64,000 nucleotides of DNA from Murinocardiopsis flavida (GTDB lineage Bacteria; Actinomycetota; Actinomycetes; Streptosporangiales; Streptosporangiaceae): positions 124,001 to 188,000 of the forward strand of contig NZ_PYGA01000008.1 in the NCBI RefSeq assembly GCF_003014485.1, given 5' to 3'. Under the pieces are notes generated by a model that saw only the letters and a program-made list of their open reading frames with translations, had not been told where the DNA came from and did no database searches. Made by a program: the position numbers and the translations under genes. This document shows, piece after piece, positions 52,250 through 62,784 of this stretch (the first letter of the stretch is position 1; each line of letters opens with the position of its first letter).

Positions 52250-52380
52250 TGGCAGTGTCTCCTCTGCAACCATCCGGTTCGATCAGGTTATCGGATGACG
52301 CTCTACGACCGCCGTCGCCCGGCAACAACGGCCTCGGCCCTGGATATGAAGCCGGTGATCGAAGCGGCCCCTTCTGAGAG

Positions 52381-52617
52381 TCACCGGAACTCGCTGCCCT
52401 CCGCGTATTCCAGCACGGAGGAGATGGAATCGACGTTCGTCAACTGCGGGCGCCCCAGGTCGACTGGCGAGGTGTGAAACGGGCCGCCTGGTGACGTGAG
52501 CCGCAGGCCGAGTCGCAGGAGTCGATTGACGGCATGGTCCAAGCCGATCCCCTCCCTCTCACGCAGTTCGCCGAGTTGCGTTGCTACGTCTTCATCGATG
52601 GTCAGCGTCGCTCTCAC
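52381..52617 (-). CDS. Ribbon-helix-helix antitoxin-like protein (VapB/CopG type)
   Basis: 78 residues from GTG 52617. The start RATLTIDEDVATQLGELRE is the beta strand and first helix of a ribbon-helix-helix fold, continuing EGIGLDHAVNRLLRLGLRL. The tail VDLGRPQLTNVDSISSVLEYAEGSEFR is the acidic C-terminus seen in VapB antitoxins of the DUF2191 type. No PIN-domain toxin follows: hicB lies 131 bp downstream instead. A CATACT -10 lies seven bases before GTG on the minus strand, suggesting a leaderless message. It may be an orphan antitoxin or a regulator of hicBA. Confidence 0.8.
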   Translation of the reverse strand: MRATLTIDEDVATQLGELREREGIGLDHAVNRLLRLGLRLTSPGGPFHTSPVDLGRPQLTNVDSISSVLEYAEGSEFR

Positions 52618-52657
52618 ACATCCAAGTATGGAGCCTTCGATGCTCCGGCGCATGCGA

Positions 52658-52685
52658 AGAGGGGCCCGGAATTGCGGGCCCCTCT
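52658..52685 (-). terminator. Terminator of PadR operon
   Basis: An 11-base perfect stem (52658-52668 with 52675-52685) with a six-base loop lies ten bases after the PadR stop on the minus strand. Confidence 0.78.
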
Positions 52686-52694
52686 GTGCCGGTA

Positions 52695-53696
52695 TCAGCG
52701 CGGGGTGTCGGGGTCGGGCGGGGGCTCCTTGGTGGCGGTGTCCCATGGGTCGGCGGATGCCGGCGGCTGGGCGAACGGCGGGTGCGGTTCGTCGGCCGGG
52801 GCCGAGGGCGGGGCGTCGCCGTGGTGCGGGTCGGCCGCCTGCGCGTGCTTGCCCGCCGGGCCGTCGGGGTCGGCGGCGTCCTTCGGGCCCCAGTCGCGGG
52901 CGTCGCGGCGGATGACCTCGACGGTGTCGTCGAGGATCCGGCGGAGGTCCCCGGCGGCGCTCTCGCTCACCTTGCCGGCGTCGCGCAGGACGTCGCGCAC
53001 ACGGTCGGAGAAGTCGCCGAGGGCGCGGTCGAACGCGGGGCGTCCGGACTCGCCGTTCTCGGCGCCCTCCTTGTCGCCGCCGCGCTCGGCCGTGCCGGAC
53101 GCGTGCCCCCAGACGTTGAACGACTCGGCGAACCGGCCCCAGTCGCGTTCCCACCAGGAGCCGCTCTTGGCGCCGGGCGCGTCGTCGCCGCGCTCGGCAC
53201 CGGCGGCCTTGCTATCGGCAGCGGCACCCTTGCGCTCGGCGCCTTCGGGGTCCTCGGCGCCCGCGGCGTCCCACACGTTCTCGGGCGCCGGCTCGGACTT
53301 GGCGGCCCGCCGGGTGTCGCCCGCCGCGAACTTCAGCTCGGCGCGGAGGTGGCTGATGGTGTCGCGGACGTCGCGCTTGACCGCCCGGGCGACGTCGCGC
53401 ACCGACTCGGTGATCTCCTGCTCCAGGTCGTCGAGGTCGGAGGAGCGCGAGTGGAGTTCGGCGCGGCCCTTGTCGGTGAGCCGGTACACCTTGCGCCCGT
53501 TGACCTCCTCATGGGTCACCAGGCCCTCTTCCTCCAGGCGGGCGAGGCGGGGGTAGATGGTGCCGGGCGAGGGCGAGTAGACGCCGAGGAAGCGGTCGCG
53601 CAGCAGGCTGATGATCTCGTAGCCGTGGCGCGGGCTTTCGTCCAGCAGTTTGAGCAGGTAGAGCCGGAGTCTGCCGTGACCGAAAATGGTACTCAT
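52695..53696 (-). CDS. PadR family regulator with long C-terminal tail
   Basis: 333 residues. The PadR winged helix is LRLYLLKLLDESPRHGYEIISLLRDRFLGVYSPSPGTIYPRLARLEEEGLV followed by VNGRKVYRLTDKGRAEL. PadR proteins are usually 110-180 residues. Here a further 200-residue, charged and low-complexity tail follows, with Ala/Glu/Lys runs and Pro/His-rich ends. ATG 53696 overlaps the DUF4097 stop (ATGA), so the two are co-translated. PadR proteins repress stress and efflux genes. The repeats at the operon promoter are likely its operator. Confidence 0.9.
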   Translation of the reverse strand: MSTIFGHGRLRLYLLKLLDESPRHGYEIISLLRDRFLGVYSPSPGTIYPRLARLEEEGLVTHEEVNGRKVYRLTDKGRAELHSRSSDLDDLEQEITESVRDVARAVKRDVRDTISHLRAELKFAAGDTRRAAKSEPAPENVWDAAGAEDPEGAERKGAAADSKAAGAERGDDAPGAKSGSWWERDWGRFAESFNVWGHASGTAERGGDKEGAENGESGRPAFDRALGDFSDRVRDVLRDAGKVSESAAGDLRRILDDTVEVIRRDARDWGPKDAADPDGPAGKHAQAADPHHGDAPPSAPADEPHPPFAQPPASADPWDTATKEPPPDPDTPR

Positions 53697-54547
53697 GCGT
53701 CCCCCCTCGGGATCGCGGCCGGGGCGTCGGGGTCCCTCCGCAGCAGCGAGACCGCCCCGGAGACGGTGGTGGCGGAGATGGCGGCCGGGTCGACCCCGCT
53801 GCCGATCTTGCCGCTGAGGTGGCTGCGGCCGGGGAGGTCGCGGCGGTCCAGGCCGAACCCGGAGTCGAGCGTGCCGGTCGCCGAGCGCAGCTCGGCCGTT
53901 GCCGAGCTCTCGGCGGGGATGCGCAGCGCCACGCTGCCCGACACCGAGGCGAAGCTGACCCGGGCGGCGGGCGCGAGGTCGACATCGGCGAGGAGCCGCC
54001 CTGACCCGGTCTTCGCCGCGAAGTCGGAGAGGCGCCCGCCGGCGAGGGCGAGGTCGCCGCTGATGCTGTTGAAGTGCAGGCTGCCGCCGGTGGCGCGGGC
54101 GTCGAGCCCGGCGGAGACGGTGTTGACGTCGGTGCTGCCGGTCAGCCCGTCGACGGTGATGTCGCCGGTGGCCGTGCGCAGGCGCGCCTTGCCGGTCAGC
54201 CCGGCGGCCACGATCGAGGCGGACACGGTGGTGACCTCGACGGGGCAGTCGCGGGGGATCCGCAGGCTGATGGTCGCCGACCGGCGGCCGACGTCCTTGT
54301 ACCCCTTGAGCTGGACCGGTTTGAGCCGGTCGAGCAGCCCGCTGCGGGTGAGGTCGTCGTAGGTCACCGTGAGGATCCCGGCCTCCTGGGTGACGAGGAC
54401 CGGGTCGCCCACGATGTCGGAGACCTCGAAGGTCACCGGGTCGTCGGTGGGGAGGATGTTGACGTGACCGCCGATGATGCGGATGCGCAAGGACACGATT
54501 CCGTCCAGTGTGCGCGTCGTCGGCTGGTCGATGGTCCATCGCGCCAT
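53693..54547 (-). CDS. DUF4097 family beta-strand repeat protein
   Basis: 284 residues. The parallel beta-helix-like DUF4097 pattern repeats: VTTVSASIVAAGLTGKARLRTATGDITVDGLTGSTDVNTVSAGLDARATGG, then FNSISGDLALAGGRLSDFAAKTGSGRLLADVDL. No signal peptide is present, so it is probably cytoplasmic, as in other PadR-DUF4097 pairs. Its function is unknown. Such proteins often pair with PadR regulators and PspC-type membrane proteins. ATG 54547 lies downstream of a good promoter at 54600-54628. Confidence 0.88.
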   Translation of the reverse strand: MARWTIDQPTTRTLDGIVSLRIRIIGGHVNILPTDDPVTFEVSDIVGDPVLVTQEAGILTVTYDDLTRSGLLDRLKPVQLKGYKDVGRRSATISLRIPRDCPVEVTTVSASIVAAGLTGKARLRTATGDITVDGLTGSTDVNTVSAGLDARATGGSLHFNSISGDLALAGGRLSDFAAKTGSGRLLADVDLAPAARVSFASVSGSVALRIPAESSATAELRSATGTLDSGFGLDRRDLPGRSHLSGKIGSGVDPAAISATTVSGAVSLLRRDPDAPAAIPRGDA

Positions 54548-54599
54548 CGCGGGCCCTTTCGCGTCGGTGCCGCCTGCTCGTGCTGCATGTCTTGTGCAC

Positions 54600-54628
54600 A
54601 CGATATGTCGCGACTCACCGACACTCAA
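54600..54628 (-). promoter_or_regulatory. Promoter of DUF4097-PadR operon
   Basis: TTGAGT (54623-54628, minus strand) and TATCGT (54600-54605) are separated by 17 bases. Direct repeats GATATGTCGCGA (54602-54613) and GATATGTCGTGA (54629-54640) overlap the -10 and lie directly upstream of the -35, a natural arrangement for PadR repression. Confidence 0.75.
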
Positions 54629-54725
54629 GATATGTCGTGAGAACTCGGGGTCGTGTCCGGGAAAGGCGCGGGATCGCCCGGACGGCGGCCCCGGGGCCCC
54701 GCCGCACCGGACACCCCGCGCACGG

Positions 54726-54757
54726 CGAAGGGCCCCAGCCGCGGCTGGGGCCCTTCG
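54726..54757 (-). terminator. Terminator of kgd-DUF6104 operon
   Basis: A 32-base perfect palindrome lies eight bases after the DUF6104 stop on the minus strand. It forms a GC-rich stem of about 14 pairs. Confidence 0.8.
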
Positions 54758-54764
54758 GCGCGGA

Positions 54765-54956
54765 TCAGGCGTCCTCGGCGAGGTCCTCGTCGTCGTCCGA
54801 CCGGGCGAGCCAGGTGGCCAGCCGGTCGACGGAGGTCTCGAACTCCGGGTTCAGATCGGTGAACGTGCGCAACTGCTCGGCGAGCCAGGCGAAGGAGACC
54901 TCCTCCTCGCCGCGGCGCTGCACCAGCTCCTCGATACCGCGGTCGGTGTAGTACAT
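54765..54956 (-). CDS. DUF6104 family protein
   Basis: 63 residues. The sequence MYYTDRGIEELVQRRGEEEV then SFAWLAEQLRTFTDLNPEFETSVDRLATWLARSDDD is the compact acidic DUF6104 signature found beside kgd in Streptomyces-related genomes. It lies four bases after the kgd stop on the same strand. Function unknown. Its constant link to kgd suggests a small protein partner of this enzyme or its regulators, which is inference. Confidence 0.88.
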   Translation of the reverse strand: MYYTDRGIEELVQRRGEEEVSFAWLAEQLRTFTDLNPEFETSVDRLATWLARSDDDEDLAEDA

Positions 54957-54960
54957 CGGC

Positions 54961-57900
54961 TCAGTCCTCGGGCGGGAACACCGTGTTGACGAGCGCCTGC
55001 TGCTCGGCCTCGTGCCGCTTGGCCGACCCGGCGGCAGGAGCCGAACTGGCCGACCGCGACACCCGCGTGAACGGGCGGTCGAGCTGCTCGGAGAAGACCA
55101 GCGCGACGAACGGCCACGGACCCATGTTCGCCGGCTCCTCCTGCACCCACAGCACCTCGCCCGCGCGCGGGAACGAGGCGAGCTGCTGGCGGATCTCCTC
55201 CACCGGCAGCGGGTACAGCCGCTCGACCCGCAGGATCGCGGTCTGCTTGTCGCCGGAGCGCTTCCTGGCGGCGTCGAGGTCGTAGTAGACCTTTCCGGAG
55301 CACAGCACCACGCGCCGGACGTCCTTGGGGTCGATCCCGGAGTTGTCGGCGATGATCGGCTGGAACGAGCCCGAGGTGAAGTCGGCCGCGGCCGAGGTCG
55401 CTGCCTTCATCCGCAGCAGCGCCTTGGGCGTGAAGACCACCATCGGGCGGCGGTAGCTCGACTTCACCTGCCAGCGCAGCAGGTGGAAGTAGCTCGCGGG
55501 GGTCGACGGCAGCGCGACGGTCATGTTCTCCTGCGCGCACATCTGGAGGAACCGCTCGATGCGCGCGGAGGAGTGGTCGGGGCCCTGGCCCTCGTAGCCG
55601 TGCGGCAGCAGCAGGACGACGCTGGAGCGCTGCCCCCACTTCTGCTCGCCCGCGCTGATGTACTCGTCGATGATGGTCTGCGCACCGTTGACGAAGTCGC
55701 CGAACTGCGCCTCCCACGCGACGAGGGCGTCGGGCCGCACCACGGAGTAGCCGTACTCGAAGCCCAGGGCCGCGTACTCGCTGAGCAGGGAGTCGTGCGC
55801 GTAGAACTTCGACGTGCCCTTGTCGAAGGTCTTCAGCGGGGTGTGCTCGACCCCGGTGTTGCGGTCGACCACAACCGAGTGGCGCTGCCCGAACGTGCCG
55901 CGGCGGGTGTCCTGGCCCACCAGGCGCACCGGGTGCTCCTCGGAGAGCAGCGAGCCCAGCGCGAGGGTCTCGCCGGTGGCCCAATCGACGGCGTCGTCGG
56001 CGACGAGTTGCGCGCGCCGCTGGAGCTGCGGCTGGAGCCGGGGGTGCGGGGTGAAGCCCTCGGGCAGGTTCAACTGGGTGTCGATGACCTGCTTGACGGT
56101 CTCCTTGGAGATGGCGGTCGGCACCGACGCGTGGTCGATGCGGCCTTCGTCGAACACCTCGGGCTTGATGACGGAGCCCGGCTGGCTGGGCTGCTTGTCG
56201 GCCTCGCGGGTCTCGGTGAACACCCGCTCCAGCTGCCGCTGGTAGTCGCGCAGGGTCTGCTCGGCCTCTTCGACGGAGATGTCGCCGCGGCCGATGAGCG
56301 CCTCGGTGTACAGCTTGCGGGTCGACCGCTTGGCGTCGATGACGTCGTACATCAGCGGCTGGGTGAACGAGGGGTTGTCGCCCTCGTTGTGGCCCCGGCG
56401 CCGGTAGCAGACCATGTCGATGACGACGTCCTTGGTGAACGCCTGCCGGTACGCGAACGCGAGCTGCGCCACCCGCACCACGGCCTCGGGGTCGTCGCCG
56501 TTGACGTGGAAGATGGGCGCCTGCACCATCCGCGCGACGTCGGTGGCGTAGAAGCTGGACCGGCTGTCGCCGGGCAGCGTGGTGTAGCCGACCTGGTTGT
56601 TCACGATGATGTGCACGGTGCCGCCGGTGCGGTACCCGCGCAGCTGCGACAGGTTCAGGGTCTCGGCGACCACGCCCTGCCCGGCGAACGCAGCGTCGCC
56701 GTGGATCAGGATCGGCAGCACGGTGAACCCGCGCGGCCCCTTGTCGAGGAGGTCCTGCTTGGCGCGCACGATCCCCTCGGCGACGGGGTTGACCGTCTCC
56801 AGGTGGCTGGGGTTCGCCGCGAGGGCGATGTCGATCTTCTCGCCCTCGGGCGTGACGAACGTGCCTTCGGTGCCCAGGTGGTACTTGACGTCACCGGACC
56901 CGTGCGCGCTGCGGGGGTCGAGGTTGCCCTCGAACTCGCCGAAGATCTGCCCGTAGGACTTGCCGCAGATGTTCGCGAGGACGTTGAGCCGGCCGCGGTG
57001 CGCCATGCCCATGACGACCTCGTCGAGCTCGGCCTTTGCCGCCTGCGAGATGACGCCGTCGAGCAGCGGGATCAGGGACTCGCCGCCTTCGAGCGAGAAC
57101 CGCTTCTGCCCCACGAACTTGGTCTGGAGGAAGGTCTCGAACGCCTCGGCGCTGTTGAGCTTGCGCAGGATGTGCAGCTGCTCGTCGCGGCTGACCTTCT
57201 CGTGCTCGTGCTCGACGTGGGTCTGGATCCAGGCCCGCTCCTCGGGGCTCTGGATGTGCATGTACTCGATGCCGACCGTGCGGCAGTAGGTGTTGCGCAG
57301 CACCCCGAGGATGTCGCGCAGCTTCATGACCTGCTTGCCGCCGAAACCGCCGGTGGGGAACTCGCGGTCGAGGTCCCACAGGGTGAGGCCGTGTTCGAGG
57401 ACGTCGAGGTCGGGGTGGCGGCGCTGCTTGTACTCCAGCGGGTCGGTGTCGGCCATCAGGTGGCCGCGCACGCGGTAGGCGTGGATGAGCTCCTGGACCC
57501 GGCTGACCTTGTCGATCTGGTTGGTCTGGCTGATCGAGATGTCCTCGACCCAGCGGATGGGCTCGTAGGGCAGCCGCAGCGCCTTGAAGATCTCGTCGTA
57601 GAAGCCGTCGTCGCCCAGCAGCAGCCGGTGGATGCGGCGCAGGAACTCGCCCGACTGCGCACCCTGGATGATGCGGTGGTCGTAGGTCGAGGTCAGGGTC
57701 ATGACCTTGCTGACGGCGAGCTTGGTCAGGGTCTCGGGGGAGGCGCCCTGGAACTCGGCGGGGTACTCCATGGCGCCGACGCCGAGGATGGCACCCTGCC
57801 CGGGCATCAGCCGCGGCACGGAGTGCACGGTGCCGATGCCGCCGGGGTTGGTCAGGCTGATGGTGGTGCCCTGGAAGTCGGGCACGCCCAGCTTGTTGTT

Positions 57901-58653
57901 GCGGGCCTTGCGGACGATCTCCTCGTAGGCGTTCCAGAACTCCATGAAGTCCATGGACTCCGCGCCCTTGATGCTGGGCACCACGAGCTGGCGGGAGCCG
58001 TCGGGCTTCTGGAGGTCGATCGCCAGGCCGAGGTTGACGTGCTTGGGCTTCACGACGCCCGGCTTGCCGTCGATCTCGGTGTAGGAGTGGTTCATCTCCG
58101 GCATCGACACCGCGGCCTTCACCATGGCGAAGCCGATGAGGTGCGTGAAGGAGACCTTCCCGCCGCGGCTGCGCTTCAGGTGGTTGTTGATGACGATGCG
58201 GTTGTCGAACAGCAGCTTCACCGGGATGGCGCGCACGCTCGTGGCCGTGGGCAGGGTGAGGCTGGACTCCATGTTGGTGGCGGTGCGCGCGGTCGCGCCG
58301 CGCAGCCGCTCCTCGGTGACCTCGAGGAGGTCGTCGCCGCCGGAGCCGTCGCCCTGCTTTGCGGCGTCCTTGCCCTTCGCCCCGGTCTTGGCCGCCGACG
58401 CGGCAGGCTTCGCGGTCTTCTCGGGCCCCTTGGCAGAGGCCGCGGACGCGGCACCGCCCGAGCCCTTGTCGGTGCTCTTGGCGGGTGTGCTGTTGCCGGA
58501 CGGCCCGCTCGTGGCGGGCTTGTAGTCGGCGAAAAAGCTCCACCAGGCCTTGTCGACCGAGTTCGGGTCGGTCAGGTACTTCTGGTAGAGCTCATCGACG
58601 AGCCACTCGTTCGGACCGAAGTCTGTCAGGGGTTGAGACGCCTCAGACGACAC
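54961..58653 (-). CDS. kgd: Multifunctional 2-oxoglutarate decarboxylase/dehydrogenase (Kgd)
   Basis: 1230 residues from GTG 58653, the length of mycobacterial Kgd. After an N-terminal segment with [17 protein letters not shown] comes a linker rich in Ala/Ser/Lys, an E2-type acyltransferase domain without lipoyl domain (catalytic His326 in [15 protein letters not shown]), and the E1 domain with [21 protein letters not shown] and NNQVGYTT for TPP/Mg, ending with the transketolase-like part. It decarboxylates 2-oxoglutarate, can form succinyl-CoA with E2/E3 partners or 2-hydroxy-3-oxoadipate with glyoxylate, and is controlled by GarA in mycobacteria. garA is not in the window. Confidence 0.96.
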   Translation of the reverse strand: MSSEASQPLTDFGPNEWLVDELYQKYLTDPNSVDKAWWSFFADYKPATSGPSGNSTPAKSTDKGSGGAASAASAKGPEKTAKPAASAAKTGAKGKDAAKQGDGSGGDDLLEVTEERLRGATARTATNMESSLTLPTATSVRAIPVKLLFDNRIVINNHLKRSRGGKVSFTHLIGFAMVKAAVSMPEMNHSYTEIDGKPGVVKPKHVNLGLAIDLQKPDGSRQLVVPSIKGAESMDFMEFWNAYEEIVRKARNNKLGVPDFQGTTISLTNPGGIGTVHSVPRLMPGQGAILGVGAMEYPAEFQGASPETLTKLAVSKVMTLTSTYDHRIIQGAQSGEFLRRIHRLLLGDDGFYDEIFKALRLPYEPIRWVEDISISQTNQIDKVSRVQELIHAYRVRGHLMADTDPLEYKQRRHPDLDVLEHGLTLWDLDREFPTGGFGGKQVMKLRDILGVLRNTYCRTVGIEYMHIQSPEERAWIQTHVEHEHEKVSRDEQLHILRKLNSAEAFETFLQTKFVGQKRFSLEGGESLIPLLDGVISQAAKAELDEVVMGMAHRGRLNVLANICGKSYGQIFGEFEGNLDPRSAHGSGDVKYHLGTEGTFVTPEGEKIDIALAANPSHLETVNPVAEGIVRAKQDLLDKGPRGFTVLPILIHGDAAFAGQGVVAETLNLSQLRGYRTGGTVHIIVNNQVGYTTLPGDSRSSFYATDVARMVQAPIFHVNGDDPEAVVRVAQLAFAYRQAFTKDVVIDMVCYRRRGHNEGDNPSFTQPLMYDVIDAKRSTRKLYTEALIGRGDISVEEAEQTLRDYQRQLERVFTETREADKQPSQPGSVIKPEVFDEGRIDHASVPTAISKETVKQVIDTQLNLPEGFTPHPRLQPQLQRRAQLVADDAVDWATGETLALGSLLSEEHPVRLVGQDTRRGTFGQRHSVVVDRNTGVEHTPLKTFDKGTSKFYAHDSLLSEYAALGFEYGYSVVRPDALVAWEAQFGDFVNGAQTIIDEYISAGEQKWGQRSSVVLLLPHGYEGQGPDHSSARIERFLQMCAQENMTVALPSTPASYFHLLRWQVKSSYRRPMVVFTPKALLRMKAATSAAADFTSGSFQPIIADNSGIDPKDVRRVVLCSGKVYYDLDAARKRSGDKQTAILRVERLYPLPVEEIRQQLASFPRAGEVLWVQEEPANMGPWPFVALVFSEQLDRPFTRVSRSASSAPAAGSAKRHEAEQQALVNTVFPPED

Positions 58654-59140
58654 GGCGGAGATCGCCCTCTTCCGCAGCTCGCTTGTGAATGTGGATGAAA
58701 GAGAAGGCCGAGTACTCGTACAGGGACGGAGTGGCAGGTGAACGCGCCGCTCACATCCGGACGGCAATCTCGGCTAACAGGCTACTTGGCAATACCTTGA
58801 CTTGGAGACACTAGCCCGTTCAAGGATTTGGGAGATACCTAACAATACTTCACAATCAGCGGCCGATCCCACGTCCGAACGGCGCGTCGCACCGCCCTCC
58901 GCCGCAGGGAACCGCAGGCCGGGCGGGCACGTCTGAGCTTCTGCGCGCGGCCGGACGGGACGGCCGGACCCGTTCTCGGGGTCGGGTCCGGCCGCGCGCG
59001 AACGCTCCTCGGACGTCTCCGCGGTCGGGCCGCCGCGGTCGGGCCGCGGCGCGTACCGGAACCGCCGGTTCGGCGGGAGGCCGCAGCGGGCGCCGGTACG
59101 GCAGACTGCTACGAAGGTGGACGTCGGTGGGAGGAAGAAC
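58654..59140. other. Divergent intergenic region upstream of kgd
   Basis: About 490 bases. The part near 58770-58860 is AT-richer (CTAACAATACTTCACAATC) and is a good place for the kgd promoter, though I cannot fix a -35/-10 pair. A repeated GCGGTCGGGCCGC occurs near 59020-59045. No gene is seen. Confidence 0.5.
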
Positions 59141-60052
59141 ATGACGGACCTGCGGTTCGACGGTCGAGTGGCCATTGTCACCGGCGCCGGGCACGGCCTG
59201 GGCCGGTCGCACGCGCTCGAACTCGCAGCACGCGGTGCCAAGGTCGTGGTGAACGACCTCGGCGGGCGCGTCGACGGCAGTGCCGAGGGCGGCGCCGACG
59301 GCGGCGAGCCCCCCGCGGCCGCCGTCGCGGCCGAGATCACCGCCAAGGGCGGCTGGGCCGTGTCCGACACCAGCGACGTGTCCACGGAGGACGGCGCCGA
59401 GTCCCTGGTCGACGCGGCGATGGACCGGTACGGCCGGGTCGACGTCGTGGTCAACAACGCCGGCATCCTGCGCGACCGCTCGTTCAAGAACATCTCCGTC
59501 GGCGAATGGGACGCGGTCATCGGCGTGCACCTGCGGGGCGCGTTCCTCGTGTCCCGCGCCGCGTTCGGGCACCTGCGGGAGCACGGCTACGGCCGCATCG
59601 TCAACACCACCTCGCCCACGGGCCTGTTCGGCAACTTCGGGCAGAGCAACCTCGCGGCGGCCACCATGGGCGTCGTCGGGTTGACCAAGAGCCTCGCCAT
59701 CGAGGGGGCCAGCTACGACGTCGCGGTGAACGTCATCGCGCCGCTCGCCTACACGCGCATGACCGAGGACCTGCTCCCCGCGGAGTCGGCGGCCGACCTC
59801 GCGCCCAAGCACGTGACCCCGGTGGTGGTCTGGCTCGCCCACGAGGACTGCCCGAGCACCGGCGAGATCTACTCGGTCGGCGGCGGCAGGGTGGCGCGCG
59901 TGTTCGTCGCCGAGGGCCCGGGGGTCCGCCTGCCCGGCGCCACCGCCGAGACCATCGCCGACAACTGGCCCGACGTCAACGCCGAGCGCCCCTACGTCAT
60001 ACCCCGCAGCCTCGGCGAGCAGACCGAGTCCCTCCGCGGCCCCCGCCGGTAG
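59141..60052 (+). CDS. SDR family protein lacking catalytic Tyr and Lys
   Basis: 303 residues. The nucleotide-binding half is intact: TGAGHGLG (about 15-22), VVNDLGGRVDGSAEGG and VNNAGILRDRSF. The sequence resembles the MFE-2/17-beta-HSD4 type SDR, where GNFGQxNYxAAKxG holds the catalytic pair. Here the segment is GNFGQSNLAAATMGVVGL, with Leu171 in the Tyr place and Thr175 in the Lys place. Ser is present in TTSPTG. So the usual SDR reaction is not expected: it may be a binding, scaffold or pseudoenzyme protein. GGGAGGAAGAAC precedes ATG 59141, and the codon use is normal, so it is not a decaying gene. Confidence 0.88.
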   Translation: MTDLRFDGRVAIVTGAGHGLGRSHALELAARGAKVVVNDLGGRVDGSAEGGADGGEPPAAAVAAEITAKGGWAVSDTSDVSTEDGAESLVDAAMDRYGRVDVVVNNAGILRDRSFKNISVGEWDAVIGVHLRGAFLVSRAAFGHLREHGYGRIVNTTSPTGLFGNFGQSNLAAATMGVVGLTKSLAIEGASYDVAVNVIAPLAYTRMTEDLLPAESAADLAPKHVTPVVVWLAHEDCPSTGEIYSVGGGRVARVFVAEGPGVRLPGATAETIADNWPDVNAERPYVIPRSLGEQTESLRGPRR

Positions 60053-60288
60053 CCGCCCGCCCACTGCGTGCCCGCCGCGCCGCGTGCCGGGTCCGACGCG
60101 GCTCCGGTCGGCCCATCGCCGGGGAATGGCGGGACGGGTGCCCCGAAACCACGGTTCGAGGCGGGCTTGTGCTGCCGGAACGGATGGTCTCGCGCATGGG
60201 CGGGCGCGGATCCGTTCCCTGCCGCCGGTTTCCCCACGAGGCCCGGGATCGCGCTTCTAGCATGATCCTCAGGGAGGTGGGACACGGC

Positions 60289-60660
60289 ATGAAGGAGTTC
60301 GGCGAACTCGAATCCGCGATCATGTCGGCGCTGTGGAGTGCGCGGCGGCCGCTCGTGGTTCGAGAGGTGCGCGAGTTGATGACCTACGACCGTGACGTCG
60401 CCTACACAACGGTCATGACGGTGGCGAACATCCTCTACCACAAGGGACTGCTGCGCCGGGAGAAGGCCGGCCGCGCCTGGCAGTACTGGCCGCACGAGAC
60501 CCGCGACGAGCACACGGCGCGGCTCATGCGCGAGGTCCTCAGCGGCAGCGAAGACCCCGGGGCCGCCCTGCTGCGGTTCATCGAGCGGTTCACCGACGAG
60601 GAGGTGGGCCGGCTGGGCGAGATGCTGCACAAGGTCCGCGCCCAACGGAGCGTCGCCTAA
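60289..60660 (+). CDS. BlaI/MecI/CopY family transcriptional repressor
   Basis: 123 residues from ATG 60289, with GGGAGGTGG eight to ten bases upstream. The winged helix is ELESAIMSALWSARRPLVVREVRELMTYDRDVAYTTVMTVANILYHKGLLRREKAGRAWQYWP. In beta-lactam resistance this type is cleaved by BlaR1/MecR1 (M56). No such peptidase gene is adjacent, so it may sense a metal or another signal, as in mycobacterial BlaI. An upstream ATG at 60262 overlaps the probable -10 region. The target genes cannot be told. Confidence 0.88.
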   Translation: MKEFGELESAIMSALWSARRPLVVREVRELMTYDRDVAYTTVMTVANILYHKGLLRREKAGRAWQYWPHETRDEHTARLMREVLSGSEDPGAALLRFIERFTDEEVGRLGEMLHKVRAQRSVA

Positions 60661-62601
<1,941 letters not shown>

Positions 62602-62784
62602 AACGTCGTAAGGCAGGGGGCGCAGCGCGGCATAAGAGTCGCGTGAGAATCCCCGTGGGGGCGGTCATGAGAACTGGCGGTGTCGCCAGGGCGGGTAGTG
62701 TAATGCGGAGGGTTATTGGCCGATCCCCCGGCAGGGCCCATTCGACCTCCACGAATAGAGGAACCAGATCGGCTCGCGTGCCCG

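Noticed and set aside
55012-58698. 1228-residue antisense frame opposite kgd
   Set aside because: Long antisense frames are expected opposite high-GC genes. The peptide is Val/Gly/Leu-rich without domains.
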